Assembly: GCF_900156735.1 (NCBI RefSeq)
Contig: NZ_FTOL01000009.1
Span: 1-64,000 of the forward strand
Length of the DNA stretch: 64,000 nucleotides
DNA from: Chryseobacterium ureilyticum
Lineage (GTDB): Bacteria > Bacteroidota > Bacteroidia > Flavobacteriales > Weeksellaceae
Reading direction: 5' to 3'
The notes under the pieces are model-generated. The model did not search any database. It was given only the letters and a program-made list of their open reading frames with translations, and was not told the origin of the DNA. Position 1 is the stretch's first letter; each line of letters begins with the position of its first letter. The position numbers were made by a program, and so were the translations under genes. Below are positions 52,429 through 60,614 of the stretch, in pieces.

Positions 52429-52896
52429 ATGAAAAACCATCACTACAAAACTACCATTCAATGGACTGGAAATAAAGGAACCGGAACCAGCGGATACAGA
52501 GACTATGAAAGAAGTCACACAATTTCTGTAGAAAATAAAACTACTATTGACGGCTCATCTGATCCGGCATTTCGTGGTGATAAAACAAAACACAATCCTG
52601 AAGAGATGTTTTTATCTTCTCTTTCATCATGTCATATGCTTTGGTATCTGCACTTTTGTTCTGAAGCAGGTATTATTGTAACGGATTATCAAGATGAAGC
52701 AACCGGAATTATGGCAGAAGCACCTAATGGAAGCGGTCATTTTACCGAAGTCACTTTACACCCTACAATTTATGTAATGGACGATTCGATGATTGAAAAA
52801 GCAAAGGAGCTTCATCATAAAGCTAGTGAATTTTGTTTTATTGCCAACTCTGTGAATTTTCCTGTGAAACATATCCCTATTGTGTTAGTTAAATAA
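52429..52896 (+). CDS. OsmC family peroxiredoxin-like protein
   Basis: 155 aa. OsmC pattern: HTISVENK...SDPAFRGDKTKHNPEEMFLSSLSSCHM provides the first conserved Cys, and HHKASEFCFIANSV near the end provides the second. The two cysteines form the peroxidatic pair that reduces organic hydroperoxides in the cytoplasm. It is monocistronic. Confidence 0.93.
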   Translation: MKNHHYKTTIQWTGNKGTGTSGYRDYERSHTISVENKTTIDGSSDPAFRGDKTKHNPEEMFLSSLSSCHMLWYLHFCSEAGIIVTDYQDEATGIMAEAPNGSGHFTEVTLHPTIYVMDDSMIEKAKELHHKASEFCFIANSVNFPVKHIPIVLVK

Positions 52897-53043
52897 TTTG
52901 TTCAAACATTAAAGCATTTGAAAAAGCCAGTAAAATTCACGTTTTAACCAAGATAAGTCTAAGTTTTTCAAACAAAACTCAACAAAAAGAGAATTATTTA
53001 GCAAATAATCAATAAAAACAACATTTTATTATATAAATATTTA

Positions 53044-53074
53044 CATAAATTTGAAATTATTTGTCAAATTTATG
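53044..53074. promoter_or_regulatory. Inverted repeat upstream of the second LuxR-type regulator
   Basis: CATAAATTTG (53044-53053) and CAAATTTATG (53065-53074), exact reverse complements 11 nt apart and 47 nt before the start codon. The centres are about two helical turns apart, as for a dimer operator. Autoregulation is a guess. Confidence 0.5.
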
Positions 53075-53120
53075 CAAAATGTGAAGTTTTTTTTATATTT
53101 TTATATAAACAAAACTAACC

Positions 53121-53771
53121 ATGATGAAACCAAGATTAACTATTTTTGATGAACCGATGCTATATACAGAAGGCTTATCAAAACTATTGACACAGAGCAA
53201 GATTTTTAATAATATTGATATCTGTAATTCCCTCGAAACCCTATCTAAGCACCTAAAAGAAGGGCCTCCGGAAATTCTTGTGATGAGCTCCAATATGCTA
53301 ATGCTTACAGAGTTATACAAGTCCGTAGAAAATATTACATCTGAGCATCAGAATATAAAAATCATTATTATAGGAAGCTGCTACGATATTATTGATATCC
53401 GCAAACTCTTCAACAAAGGCATCAAAAGTTATCTTGACAAAAATTGCAGGTATGATGAGTTTATAAAATCCATCAATGCCCTACTTCTGAACGAGATCTA
53501 CATTTGTGATCACGCGAAGGAAAGAATGATCAACTTTATCAGCAATGAACAGGAAAAACGAAAACTTCACCTAAGAGATCCCCTCACCCGTCGTGAAATG
53601 GAAATCCTGAAACTTATTTGTGACGGCTACAGCAGTAAAGACATTTCTGAAAAACTATTTATCAGCATCAATACGGTAGAAACACACAGAAAAAAAATTC
53701 TTTTGAAACTGAATGTCAAAAACACTGTAGGCGTTGTAAAATATGCTCTTGAAAATCACATCATTGACTGA
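53121..53771 (+). CDS. LuxR-type response regulator with degenerate receiver (CsgD-like position)
   Basis: 216 aa. Receiver-like domain about 4-125, LuxR-type HTH about 155-216 (LTRREMEILKLICDGYSSKDISEKLFISINTVETHRKKI). The phospho-acceptor position reads S56 in VMSSNML, so both the Asp and the Pro of D-x-x-M-P are lost (S56, L60). Normal phosphorylation is unlikely. It lies at the 3' end of the curli operon, convergent with it, as curli-control genes often are near csg operons. A role as the local CsgD analogue is inferred. Confidence 0.85.
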   Translation: MMKPRLTIFDEPMLYTEGLSKLLTQSKIFNNIDICNSLETLSKHLKEGPPEILVMSSNMLMLTELYKSVENITSEHQNIKIIIIGSCYDIIDIRKLFNKGIKSYLDKNCRYDEFIKSINALLLNEIYICDHAKERMINFISNEQEKRKLHLRDPLTRREMEILKLICDGYSSKDISEKLFISINTVETHRKKILLKLNVKNTVGVVKYALENHIID

Positions 53772-53797
53772 TTAAAACCAACCAAATAATTAACCAA

Positions 53798-53827
53798 AAA
53801 ATTCCAGATCATATGATCTGGAATTTT
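53798..53827. terminator. Bidirectional terminator
   Basis: Near-perfect palindrome AAATTCCAGATCAT / ATGATCTGGAATTT with T-rich sequence on both sides, between the regulator and the curli operon. Confidence 0.8.
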
Positions 53828-53914
53828 TCTTGCCTATTCCCAAATTCCTATTAATAAAAAGCCAGGCAAACAAACTGATTATTAATTTTTGTTGATATAA
53901 ATAATGAAGGAGCA

Positions 53915-54060
53915 ATTGTGAATTTTTGCTTCGCAATTGAATCAGGAATCCAAAACGTTAAACATTAAACTTTGAACCTTAAATTCAGTTGTAAAGTGAA
54001 TAGTCAACTACCGCATTGAATAAAAGTTGACAAGTGCAATGAATTGACTATTCACAATTG
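53915..54060. repeat. Nested inverted repeats at the end of the curli operon
   Basis: GTGAATAGTCAA (53996-54007) pairs with TTGACTATTCAC (54044-54055). Inside it CATTG (54014-54018) pairs with CAATG (54037-54041). CAATTGTGAAT near 53915 also matches ATTCACAATTG at the right end. About 290 nt without a gene. It could be the operon's transcript end or a small non-autonomous repeat element. Confidence 0.55.
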
Positions 54061-54076
54061 ACCACTCAATTCCATA

Positions 54077-55588
54077 TTATTCGTAATCCGGCATTTCTCC
54101 ATTACTGAAAAGTGCGGAACGTGTAAGATCTGTCATGCTGCTGTTCAAGCTTATAACCATAATATTTCGTTGGGAAATATTATCATTGGAGGTATTCATG
54201 AAGATAATCTGAGCATTATTTGGGGAGAATCTTGGATCAAGATCATTGGTTCCCATTGCTTTCTCGCTTTCAGAAGAAATATCTGTCAACGCATCATTGG
54301 TCAGATTATAGATGAAAATATGGGAATCCAACTGACGGTAATTTCCGCTTCCATCCTCATATCCTGCGACATCCCGGGTAAAGAGAAGAAGTTGCCCGTC
54401 CACAGAAAAGTTCAATCCTCCACTTGCTCCGGCAGTTCCGGACAATACTGTTTTAATGACATTCCCTGTGGTGTCGATGATGTATATTTTTGTATTATAA
54501 CCGTTATAATCATTGGTTTTAAGGGCAATTTTGCTACCATCATAGCTCCAATCACATTCAGAAATCATACTTCCGTCAGGAGTTGTATACACCAGAGTGA
54601 GCCCACTACCATCTTTATTGATCCTATAGAGTTTATTAAAGTTTGAATAAAGAATTTCCTTACCATTGGTACTCCAGGCAAAATCCATTTCGAAGTTATT
54701 AAATCCTGCTACGGGAACTGTAGTGACCTTAAAAGGATTGGAACCGTCTGGATTGGCTGTGTATATATGAGTACTTCCGCCTTCGGTACGAAGAAATGCG
54801 ATGAGCCCTGCATTATTATTCTTCCTTGGTCGCCAGCTATTGTAGGAAGCGTCTGTAAACTGAAAATTGTTTCCCTGTTCATCACTGGAGATGATCACGA
54901 AATTACCATTTTGTTTTCGGGTATAATGATACCTGTTAGCTGGAACCGTATTGGTTGTAAACTTACTGATAGAGCTTAAAACTGGCTGGTGAATGTCGTC
55001 CGAAACAGACACCTGCCAGAAGTAGCTTACACCAAACTTTAGATTTGAAAGTGTATAATGATTCGCTGTCAAATCATTAACCTGAATCACATTAGTGTCA
55101 AGATTATTTTTAATTGTTAAACTATATTTTAAAACATCTGCTGTATCCGGATCTGTTGCACTCCAGGTTAGTTCAACACTTAAAGGTTGATTTACCGCAT
55201 TATCTATCGGACTTAGAAGCTGTGGCGTTGTAGGCGGAGAATTTAAAGAGGTATCGTCATCCATTTCAAATACCATGGTCACCACCTGGTTTTGATTCTG
55301 CATATTTACAGACTGAAAGCTTGTAATATATCCTGAAAGTTCTGCTTTTACGGAATAATTTCCTATCGGCATAGCTGTGATTTCAAATGAGCCATCGGTA
55401 CCACTGAAAACAGTTTGCGTTGTGGGGTTTGTGAAAATTTTCACGTTCGCAAGAGGAGTATTACTGCCTCTTTTCACTACTTTTCCTTTTAACGTTCCTG
55501 TCTGAGCCTGTTCTACAAGGTCTTCACTACATGAAAACAGACAAAATGTTAGAATGAATATGCTTAGTATTTTAATTAAAGTTTTCAT
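54077..55588 (-). CDS. Curli-operon lipoprotein with CarboxypepD-like, FnIII and beta-propeller domains
   Basis: 503 aa. Lipobox ILTFCLFSC near residue 20. Residues about 32-110 form a carboxypeptidase-regulatory-like domain (GTLKGKVVKRGSNTPLANVKI...). Residues about 120-215 form an FnIII-like domain (PQLLSPIDNAVNQPLSVELTW...). A PD40/TolB-type propeller follows (FAWSTNGKEILYSNFNKLYRI, CDWSYDGSKIALKTN, LNFSVDGQLLLFTRD, LDPRFSPNNAQIIFM). It begins 11 nt after the csgG stop, so it belongs to the curli operon. It is exposed at the outer membrane and could bind or organise the fibre. Confidence 0.85.
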   Translation of the reverse strand: MKTLIKILSIFILTFCLFSCSEDLVEQAQTGTLKGKVVKRGSNTPLANVKIFTNPTTQTVFSGTDGSFEITAMPIGNYSVKAELSGYITSFQSVNMQNQNQVVTMVFEMDDDTSLNSPPTTPQLLSPIDNAVNQPLSVELTWSATDPDTADVLKYSLTIKNNLDTNVIQVNDLTANHYTLSNLKFGVSYFWQVSVSDDIHQPVLSSISKFTTNTVPANRYHYTRKQNGNFVIISSDEQGNNFQFTDASYNSWRPRKNNNAGLIAFLRTEGGSTHIYTANPDGSNPFKVTTVPVAGFNNFEMDFAWSTNGKEILYSNFNKLYRINKDGSGLTLVYTTPDGSMISECDWSYDGSKIALKTNDYNGYNTKIYIIDTTGNVIKTVLSGTAGASGGLNFSVDGQLLLFTRDVAGYEDGSGNYRQLDSHIFIYNLTNDALTDISSESEKAMGTNDLDPRFSPNNAQIIFMNTSNDNISQRNIMVISLNSSMTDLTRSALFSNGEMPDYE

Positions 55589-55599
55589 AATTCGTGTTT

Positions 55600-56964
55600 T
55601 TATTTGTTTCCAAGGTAAAAATTGATTCCTAATGCAAAGCGTAATGCCTGATCTTTTCTTTTTCCGTTAATAAGCCCTTCCCAATTGTCTTTAAACCCAA
55701 GATCATATTGAGCCGATGCTCTCAGTGAAAAATTATTATCAATCATGTACTCAAGACCACCTCCAAACTGTCCTTTATATTGAGGTTTATATTTGGAATA
55801 CATAGCTCCTGCCCCTCCATAAATGTATGGGCTGAATCTGTATTTCGGGAAAAGGAGGTATTCAAGGTTTACTTCAGGACCGTAGTAGTTTCTTTTTACA
55901 ATATCTTTATTTTCGAGGGTAAAATAATTCCCGTTAACCTCAACATTAAAATTGGGGGTTAAAAAGTATTTCATTCCTATTTTACCACCTATATTCATTT
56001 TAGGGTTTACATAATCATCTCTTACTTTTTGAGCTTCAACATTGGCAAACACAGCAACTTTCTGTCTGTAATTACCCGGATATCTGTTTCCGATTACTCT
56101 TCCGTTGTTATCTTCTTTTTCTCTTTTATATTCATTGATCAAAGCCTGATAACTGGTTGTACTATCTATTGCTTTGCCCCATATTTTATCCTGAATTCCT
56201 TCAATAACGAGAGATTTCACAGCTTTTTCAATGGCTTCGGTTACCGCTAGCTGAATCGGTTCGTTCTGAGTAAATCCTACCTCAGCTTCCATCAGTCTTT
56301 CGGTGTCGATATATCGGAAAAAACTTCCGTTTACACTTGTGGAAAGAATATTTTTAGAAGTATAAACGGTTTTAAGAATTTCTCCATTGAGCGTAGAAAC
56401 GGCACGAAGATAAATGGTAATTCTATCCTGGCGATATTGAGTGGATGCCCCGATTCCAAAGTACCGTGCACCAAGACCGCCTGTCAGGATATTGCTGTCA
56501 TAGGAAATAACTCCTCCTTCCAGAAGAATTCCGGCATATAGAAGCGGAGGAAGTGACTGGCTGTTTTTATCAGCGTCTTTAATATATTCCTGACGTGTAG
56601 ATCGGATGATCTGTCTTTCGTTGAGCAGATTGGCAATATTTTCTCTTTCAATAGGAATAAACCAACGGCTGTCTTCGAGTGCCTTAATGAGAATGGTAGT
56701 AGTACCTTGTGGCACTGCAGTACTCCAGTTGTTACCGTTTTCAGATGGTTTATACTGCCCTGTCTGGTCTCTGAATTTATACACTCCAATGACAATTTTT
56801 TCTTTTGGCAGCGGAAGTGTTTTCAGTTCTTCAGTGGAAGATGTTACCTCTCCCATCGTTGGCTTTTCAGGATCTGAAGGTAAGCCAAAAATCGAACTAC
56901 AAGCCTGTAGAATGCATAGCAGAAAACTACAGAAAAAAATTCTGGTGTAGATGTAAGCTCTCAT
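55600..56964 (-). CDS. csgG: CsgG-family curli export pore with extra C-terminal beta-barrel
   Basis: 454 aa. Lipobox LCILQAC near residue 22. The CsgG domain spans about 45-265 (VIGVYKFRDQTGQYKP, TTTILIKALEDSRWFIPIERENI, YAGILLEGGVISYDSNILTGGLGARYFGIGASTQY). E. coli CsgG is about 277 aa. Here about 165 further residues form a beta-barrel-like extension (IGGKIGMKYFLTPNFNVEVNG ... FGGGLEYMIDNNFSLRASAQYDLGF ... LRFALGINFYLGNK). It forms the outer-membrane secretion channel for curlins. The extension could anchor or cap the pore. Confidence 0.92.
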   Translation of the reverse strand: MRAYIYTRIFFCSFLLCILQACSSIFGLPSDPEKPTMGEVTSSTEELKTLPLPKEKIVIGVYKFRDQTGQYKPSENGNNWSTAVPQGTTTILIKALEDSRWFIPIERENIANLLNERQIIRSTRQEYIKDADKNSQSLPPLLYAGILLEGGVISYDSNILTGGLGARYFGIGASTQYRQDRITIYLRAVSTLNGEILKTVYTSKNILSTSVNGSFFRYIDTERLMEAEVGFTQNEPIQLAVTEAIEKAVKSLVIEGIQDKIWGKAIDSTTSYQALINEYKREKEDNNGRVIGNRYPGNYRQKVAVFANVEAQKVRDDYVNPKMNIGGKIGMKYFLTPNFNVEVNGNYFTLENKDIVKRNYYGPEVNLEYLLFPKYRFSPYIYGGAGAMYSKYKPQYKGQFGGGLEYMIDNNFSLRASAQYDLGFKDNWEGLINGKRKDQALRFALGINFYLGNK

Positions 56965-56989
56965 GATAAGTTTGGTTTTAAGTTTTTAT

Positions 56990-57400
56990 TTATTTTGGAA
57001 TTACGATCTCGGACTGATCGCCTGTACTGGTATCCAAAATATTGATCAAAAGTCCCTGATTAGTTGTGGTAATCTGTAAATAAAGCGACCCGAAGAGATA
57101 ATTTCCGGGTTGTATATTTCCATCTCCGAACTGCTCTTCAAAGAGTTTTCTTGAAAGTTCACTCAAGATCTGTCTGTTCAGACTTTGGGTAAAACTATCA
57201 AGAGAATTGGCACGATCAAGCAGATCTTTGTAGTCATTTTTTTCATCAAACTGGTTTTGGGCATTTGCAGAGCTTAAAAGCCACTGATAATTAAACGTAT
57301 CTCCCCCGAATGCAGGGTTTATCGGCTTATAAACGAGTTGCTGAGATTTCCCAGAGAAAATACCCGCAATAAAGATTAAAATAATAATAAAAGTTTTCAT
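56990..57400 (-). CDS. csgF: Curli assembly protein CsgF
   Basis: 136 aa with a signal peptide (ending FSGKSQ). The diagnostic CsgF N-terminus of the mature chain is visible: LVYKPINPAFGGDTFNYQWLLSSANAQN. CsgF lines the CsgG pore and couples secretion to nucleation at the surface. It lies between csgE and csgG with 12-25 nt gaps. Confidence 0.95.
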   Translation of the reverse strand: MKTFIIILIFIAGIFSGKSQQLVYKPINPAFGGDTFNYQWLLSSANAQNQFDEKNDYKDLLDRANSLDSFTQSLNRQILSELSRKLFEEQFGDGNIQPGNYLFGSLYLQITTTNQGLLINILDTSTGDQSEIVIPK

Positions 57401-57411
57401 GGCGGACGTTT

Positions 57412-58146
57412 TTAGTAAATAAATTCATTTTTAATAAGGTTTTTTTTTGCGTTAAATTCTTTGATATATTTTAAGCTGAATACTAATTGTTCTTTTAAAT
57501 AATCTTCCCCGGGATTGGTCATGAAACTGTAAATTACTTTATCATCAATCTGAATATTGATCTGACCGCTCGTTCCCCGGAGAGGAAGTTCTGAAATAGT
57601 AACAGCACTACTGCTTTTATCAGGAAGTTGACTGTATTGGAGATAAAACATATCATAGAAGTCTTTACCAACCTTTGTTTTAGTTTCATCGATTGTAAGT
57701 CCTTTAAGCTCATAAACTGCATCTTCTTCTATTTTTGCTGCTTTCTTTTTAAAAAGATCATTATTAAGCTCAAGGCTGTCTTTTGCCACTAAAGTCCGGG
57801 TTTCTTCATCTCTGATATAAAGGAAAGCTTTCAGGGCATCTTTGGGTTCAAGATTTACACTTATTTCTGATAATGCTTTCACCTCATTAGGGTTTACAGA
57901 AAACTTACCACTCTGCTGATTGTTGGAAAGGTTTCCTCCATCGCCCTTTTTTATAGATACCAAAAGATAATTAAGTTCTTTGTAAACAGCGGTATTATTG
58001 ATGACAATAGCTTTTAACTTTATTTGGTTTTCAATGTGGCTGCTTTCTATTTTTGCGGTTACTTTTTTATCCTCCTGCCCATAAGCCAGTACAGACAGGA
58101 AGATAAATAAAGCACCCAGACTAAGGGAATATAAAATTTTCATCAC
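57412..58146 (-). CDS. csgE: CsgE with an N-terminal CsgH-like extension
   Basis: 244 aa, about twice the length of E. coli CsgE. After a signal peptide (to about residue 24), residues 25-135 form a beta-sandwich-like domain (VTAKIESSHIENQIKLKAIVINN...KALSEISVNLEPKDALKAFLYIRDEE) that resembles CsgH of alphaproteobacteria. Residues about 143-244 are CsgE (VYELKGLTIDETKTKVGKDFYDMFYLQY...YLKEQLVFSLKYIKEF). CsgE closes the CsgG chamber and guides substrates. The CsgH comparison is a hypothesis from the fold pattern; CsgH inhibits premature amyloid formation. Confidence 0.85.
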   Translation of the reverse strand: MMKILYSLSLGALFIFLSVLAYGQEDKKVTAKIESSHIENQIKLKAIVINNTAVYKELNYLLVSIKKGDGGNLSNNQQSGKFSVNPNEVKALSEISVNLEPKDALKAFLYIRDEETRTLVAKDSLELNNDLFKKKAAKIEEDAVYELKGLTIDETKTKVGKDFYDMFYLQYSQLPDKSSSAVTISELPLRGTSGQINIQIDDKVIYSFMTNPGEDYLKEQLVFSLKYIKEFNAKKNLIKNEFIY

Positions 58147-58153
58147 CCGTGTT

Positions 58154-58552
58154 TTAATAATTTCTCATGAAGACTGTTTTATTATCTCCCTTTACATTAA
58201 CCTGAATTCCATCTGAAATACTGTTGCTTCCCGTAATATCAATGATATTATTACTTCCTTGTGTAGTAATCGCAGTTTTGGTTTCTTTATCCGTAAATGA
58301 ATTATTAAAATAAAGGGCATTAAAGTCACCGAACTGCTTTACAGCAATATTACTTTTGTTATTAAGAGAAAGTTCAGCATTATTATAATCACCTATCTGA
58401 ATGATAGTGGAATGATAGGCATTCTGATCAATATCCTGTCTGGTTATAAGATTAAAGACTGTATTACTGTTTACCTTATTCCAGTCTATTTCCTGAGCAT
58501 ACAATGGCAGTACTGCAAAAAGAGCCAAAACACTCCATCTCAAGTTAAGCAT
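58154..58552 (-). CDS. csgB: CsgB-like minor curlin
   Basis: 132 aa with a signal peptide (ending LYAQ). The curlin-type repeats are imperfect: STIIQIGDYNNAELSL, IAVKQFGDFNALYF, TAITTQGSNNIIDI, IQVNVKGDNKTVFM. Imperfect repeats in a short chain beside the long, regular curlin suggest the nucleator (CsgB role). It lies 8 nt before csgE and downstream of the major curlin gene. Confidence 0.85.
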   Translation of the reverse strand: MLNLRWSVLALFAVLPLYAQEIDWNKVNSNTVFNLITRQDIDQNAYHSTIIQIGDYNNAELSLNNKSNIAVKQFGDFNALYFNNSFTDKETKTAITTQGSNNIIDITGSNSISDGIQVNVKGDNKTVFMRNY

Positions 58553-58727
58553 GGCATTATATTTTTATTAAAGGTACATCAATAGAGTATTGAATAAAAC
58601 ACGCCCAGTAGGTAGTCATGTAAAATCACGGTTTCTGGGTATATTTGATCTTTAAGATGAAAAAAGGAGAAACCACAACCTGTAGCTTCTCCCTTCCATT
58701 TTAAAGATTACAGTATAATTACAGGGC

Positions 58728-59546
58728 TTAGTTAGACTGATTCACAATCATTGAGTTTCCGTTACCTATTTGAGTTCCTATGTGAATATGAGAATCACCG
58801 GACTGAGATACCCAGGTAAAGTTTCCGTTACCCATCTGAAGATCAAGGGCTGTATTTGAATTTCCTGCCTGAAGTTGATACAATTGGTTATTACTTCCTA
58901 CTTGTAGTCCCATAGCGTTGTTGTCATCACCTACCTGAGCAGAGACCGCTAAGTTACCACTACCTACTTGTGTATGATCTGCATTGTTATCATCACCAGC
59001 CTGGAATTGAACAAGTACGTTGTTTGCACCTATCTGAACACCGTTGGCATCATTTCTTCTTCCAACCTGAATTTGATAAGCTTCATTACCACTTCCTAAC
59101 TGTAAAGCTGAAGCTTCATTTCTTCTTCCGTCCTGATATTGATAAACAGAGTTACCTAGACCTATCTGAATTGAAGAAGCATCGTTTCGTCTTCCGATCT
59201 GAGTTTGTTCAGTAGAGTTTAAAACTCCTAATTGCCAGGTTGAAGCAGAGTTTCTGTTTCCAGTCTGAGTCACAACATTAGAGTTAGCAATACCTACCTG
59301 ATCTACATCTATCGAGTTTCTGTTTCCATTGCTTACTGCAGTATTCATATTTAAGATCCCTACCTGATCAATGTCTGCAGTATTACGGTTCCCATTCTGT
59401 GTTAAAGAATTAATGTTCAAAAGACCTGTCTGGTCTACTGTAGCTACATTTAAGTTTCCTGTTTGTGTAGTCACATCAATGTTTAATTGAGCGAAACTGA
59501 AACTCATGGCGATTAGTGTAAACACACCTGCAAGTAAATTTTTCAT
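58728..59546 (-). CDS. csgA: CsgA-like major curlin
   Basis: 272 aa. The signal peptide ends FSFAQ near residue 20. The rest is made of about eleven curlin repeats of about 22 residues, with the X-G-x-x-N pattern twice per repeat (QNGNRNTADIDQVGILN, QIGRRNDASSIQIGLGN, QVGRRNDANGVQIGANN, QAGDDNNADHTQVGSGN). E. coli CsgA has five, so this fibre subunit is unusually long. The extra Arg/Asp residues inside some repeats (GRRND, GDDNN) may act as gatekeepers against premature amyloid. It is the first gene of the operon, followed after 175 nt by csgB. Confidence 0.93.
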   Translation of the reverse strand: MKNLLAGVFTLIAMSFSFAQLNIDVTTQTGNLNVATVDQTGLLNINSLTQNGNRNTADIDQVGILNMNTAVSNGNRNSIDVDQVGIANSNVVTQTGNRNSASTWQLGVLNSTEQTQIGRRNDASSIQIGLGNSVYQYQDGRRNEASALQLGSGNEAYQIQVGRRNDANGVQIGANNVLVQFQAGDDNNADHTQVGSGNLAVSAQVGDDNNAMGLQVGSNNQLYQLQAGNSNTALDLQMGNGNFTWVSQSGDSHIHIGTQIGNGNSMIVNQSN

Positions 59547-59577
59547 CTTAGTAAAAATTAATTGGTTAATAGTAAGA

Positions 59578-59585
59578 CAAAGGTA
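59578..59585 (-). promoter_or_regulatory. csgA -7 promoter box
   Basis: TACCTTTG on the minus strand, 32 nt before the start codon. It is the first promoter of the curli operon. Confidence 0.65.
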
Positions 59586-59957
59586 TACCCTACATCAAAA
59601 TGAAAAACCACCGCCAAAGTGTAAATTATAAAAATCATGGTATACAGTTTCTAAAGTCACCATTTGTGGTATCTATAGGGTCATGGATTTCCGTTACGTA
59701 GAAATACGGTATCCATTGCGTAAAGTAAGTGTTAATGGTAAACGGCGTTTGTCAATTAAATCCAATGTCCTGAGTTTGACGTTCAATGTTTTGGGTTCAA
59801 TATTTAATGTTATGGCAGATAATTCACTTTCGGAGCAAAATTTACGATTCATTTTACAAAGCAAAAATTGTTCAAAGGATTTCTCTCAATCAGTACTTCA
59901 TAGGTTAATTAATGTTAAGGCATTTATTTCTTCAAGATATATTGTTAAATTTGAACT
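59586..59957. other. Curli/Nudix intergenic region
   Basis: About 370 nt. It holds the upstream control region of csgA and a -7 box TAAATTTG (59946-59953) directly before the Nudix gene. A plus-strand open frame (59683-59994) has no recognisable features and runs through the Nudix promoter, so it is not called. Confidence 0.55.
59692..59730. promoter_or_regulatory. Tandem CGTA(G/A)A-type motif upstream of csgA
   Basis: CGTAGAAATAC and CGTAAAGTAAG start 22 nt apart on the plus strand, within the imperfect palindrome CCGTTACGTAGAAATACGG and its right neighbour. The core CGTAGAA-N-TAC matches the tssD boxes, but on the opposite strand relative to the gene. It may be bound by one of the LuxR-type regulators. 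Confidence 0.4.
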
Positions 59958-60587
59958 ATGGAAAGTTTTGGAAAAGATTTATTACGGAAAATAAAAAGTG
60001 TAGAACTTCCCGGCGAACATGCCCATGGAATATTTTCTCCTCCCTACCGTCCCGTTTTTACGTATGATGAAGTACTCGCAAAAAATCCCAAGTTTGCAGC
60101 AGTGAATATTGTATTATATTTAAAAAATAACGAGTGGTATTTCCCTTTGATCCAAAGAACCATCAATGAGCATGACAGACATAGCGGGCAAATCTCATTG
60201 CCAGGAGGAAAACGTGAGGAAATGGATCGTGATTTTGCAGAAACAGCTGTACGAGAAACTTCTGAAGAAATTGGGATAGATAAACATTATGTAAGAGTTA
60301 TCAGAGAAATGTCTCCTATTTATATTCCACCAAGTAATTTTTACGTATATCCTTATATTTCGTATACTAAAAAGAATCCTCTCTTCGTTCTTCAGCAGAG
60401 TGAAGCGGTAGAAACCATTGAATTTCCTATCACTTCTTTCTTGAACCTATCTGATACCCCAGAAATCATGGCACTTCCAACCGCAGGAGGTCATGAAGTT
60501 CCTGTAATCAATTTCAACGGATACATTATTTGGGGTGCCACAGCAATGATATTAAGTGAATTCAGCCAGTTGCTGAAAAAAATGTAA
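59958..60587 (+). CDS. Nudix hydrolase, CoA pyrophosphatase-like
   Basis: 209 aa. The Nudix box is clear (SLPGGKREEMDRDFAETAVRETSEEIG, residues about 79-105), and the sequence VNIVLYLKNNEWYFPLIQRT before it matches the NudL/CoAse group. It would hydrolyse CoA or related pyrophosphates in the cytoplasm. The -7 box TAAATTTG ends 5 nt before the ATG, so the transcript may be leaderless or nearly so. Confidence 0.88.
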   Translation: MESFGKDLLRKIKSVELPGEHAHGIFSPPYRPVFTYDEVLAKNPKFAAVNIVLYLKNNEWYFPLIQRTINEHDRHSGQISLPGGKREEMDRDFAETAVRETSEEIGIDKHYVRVIREMSPIYIPPSNFYVYPYISYTKKNPLFVLQQSEAVETIEFPITSFLNLSDTPEIMALPTAGGHEVPVINFNGYIIWGATAMILSEFSQLLKKM

Positions 60588-60592
60588 CTTTG
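60585..60592 (+). promoter_or_regulatory. -7 box of the acyltransferase gene
   Basis: TAACTTTG overlaps the stop codon of the Nudix gene and lies 23 nt before the acyltransferase ATG, giving it an own promoter. Confidence 0.6.
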
Positions 60593-60614
60593 CACAACCG
60601 TGTTTAATTGAAAA

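Noticed and set aside
59683..59994. 103-aa open frame before the Nudix gene
   Set aside because: It runs through the Nudix promoter box and start, and its sequence shows no signal or domain.
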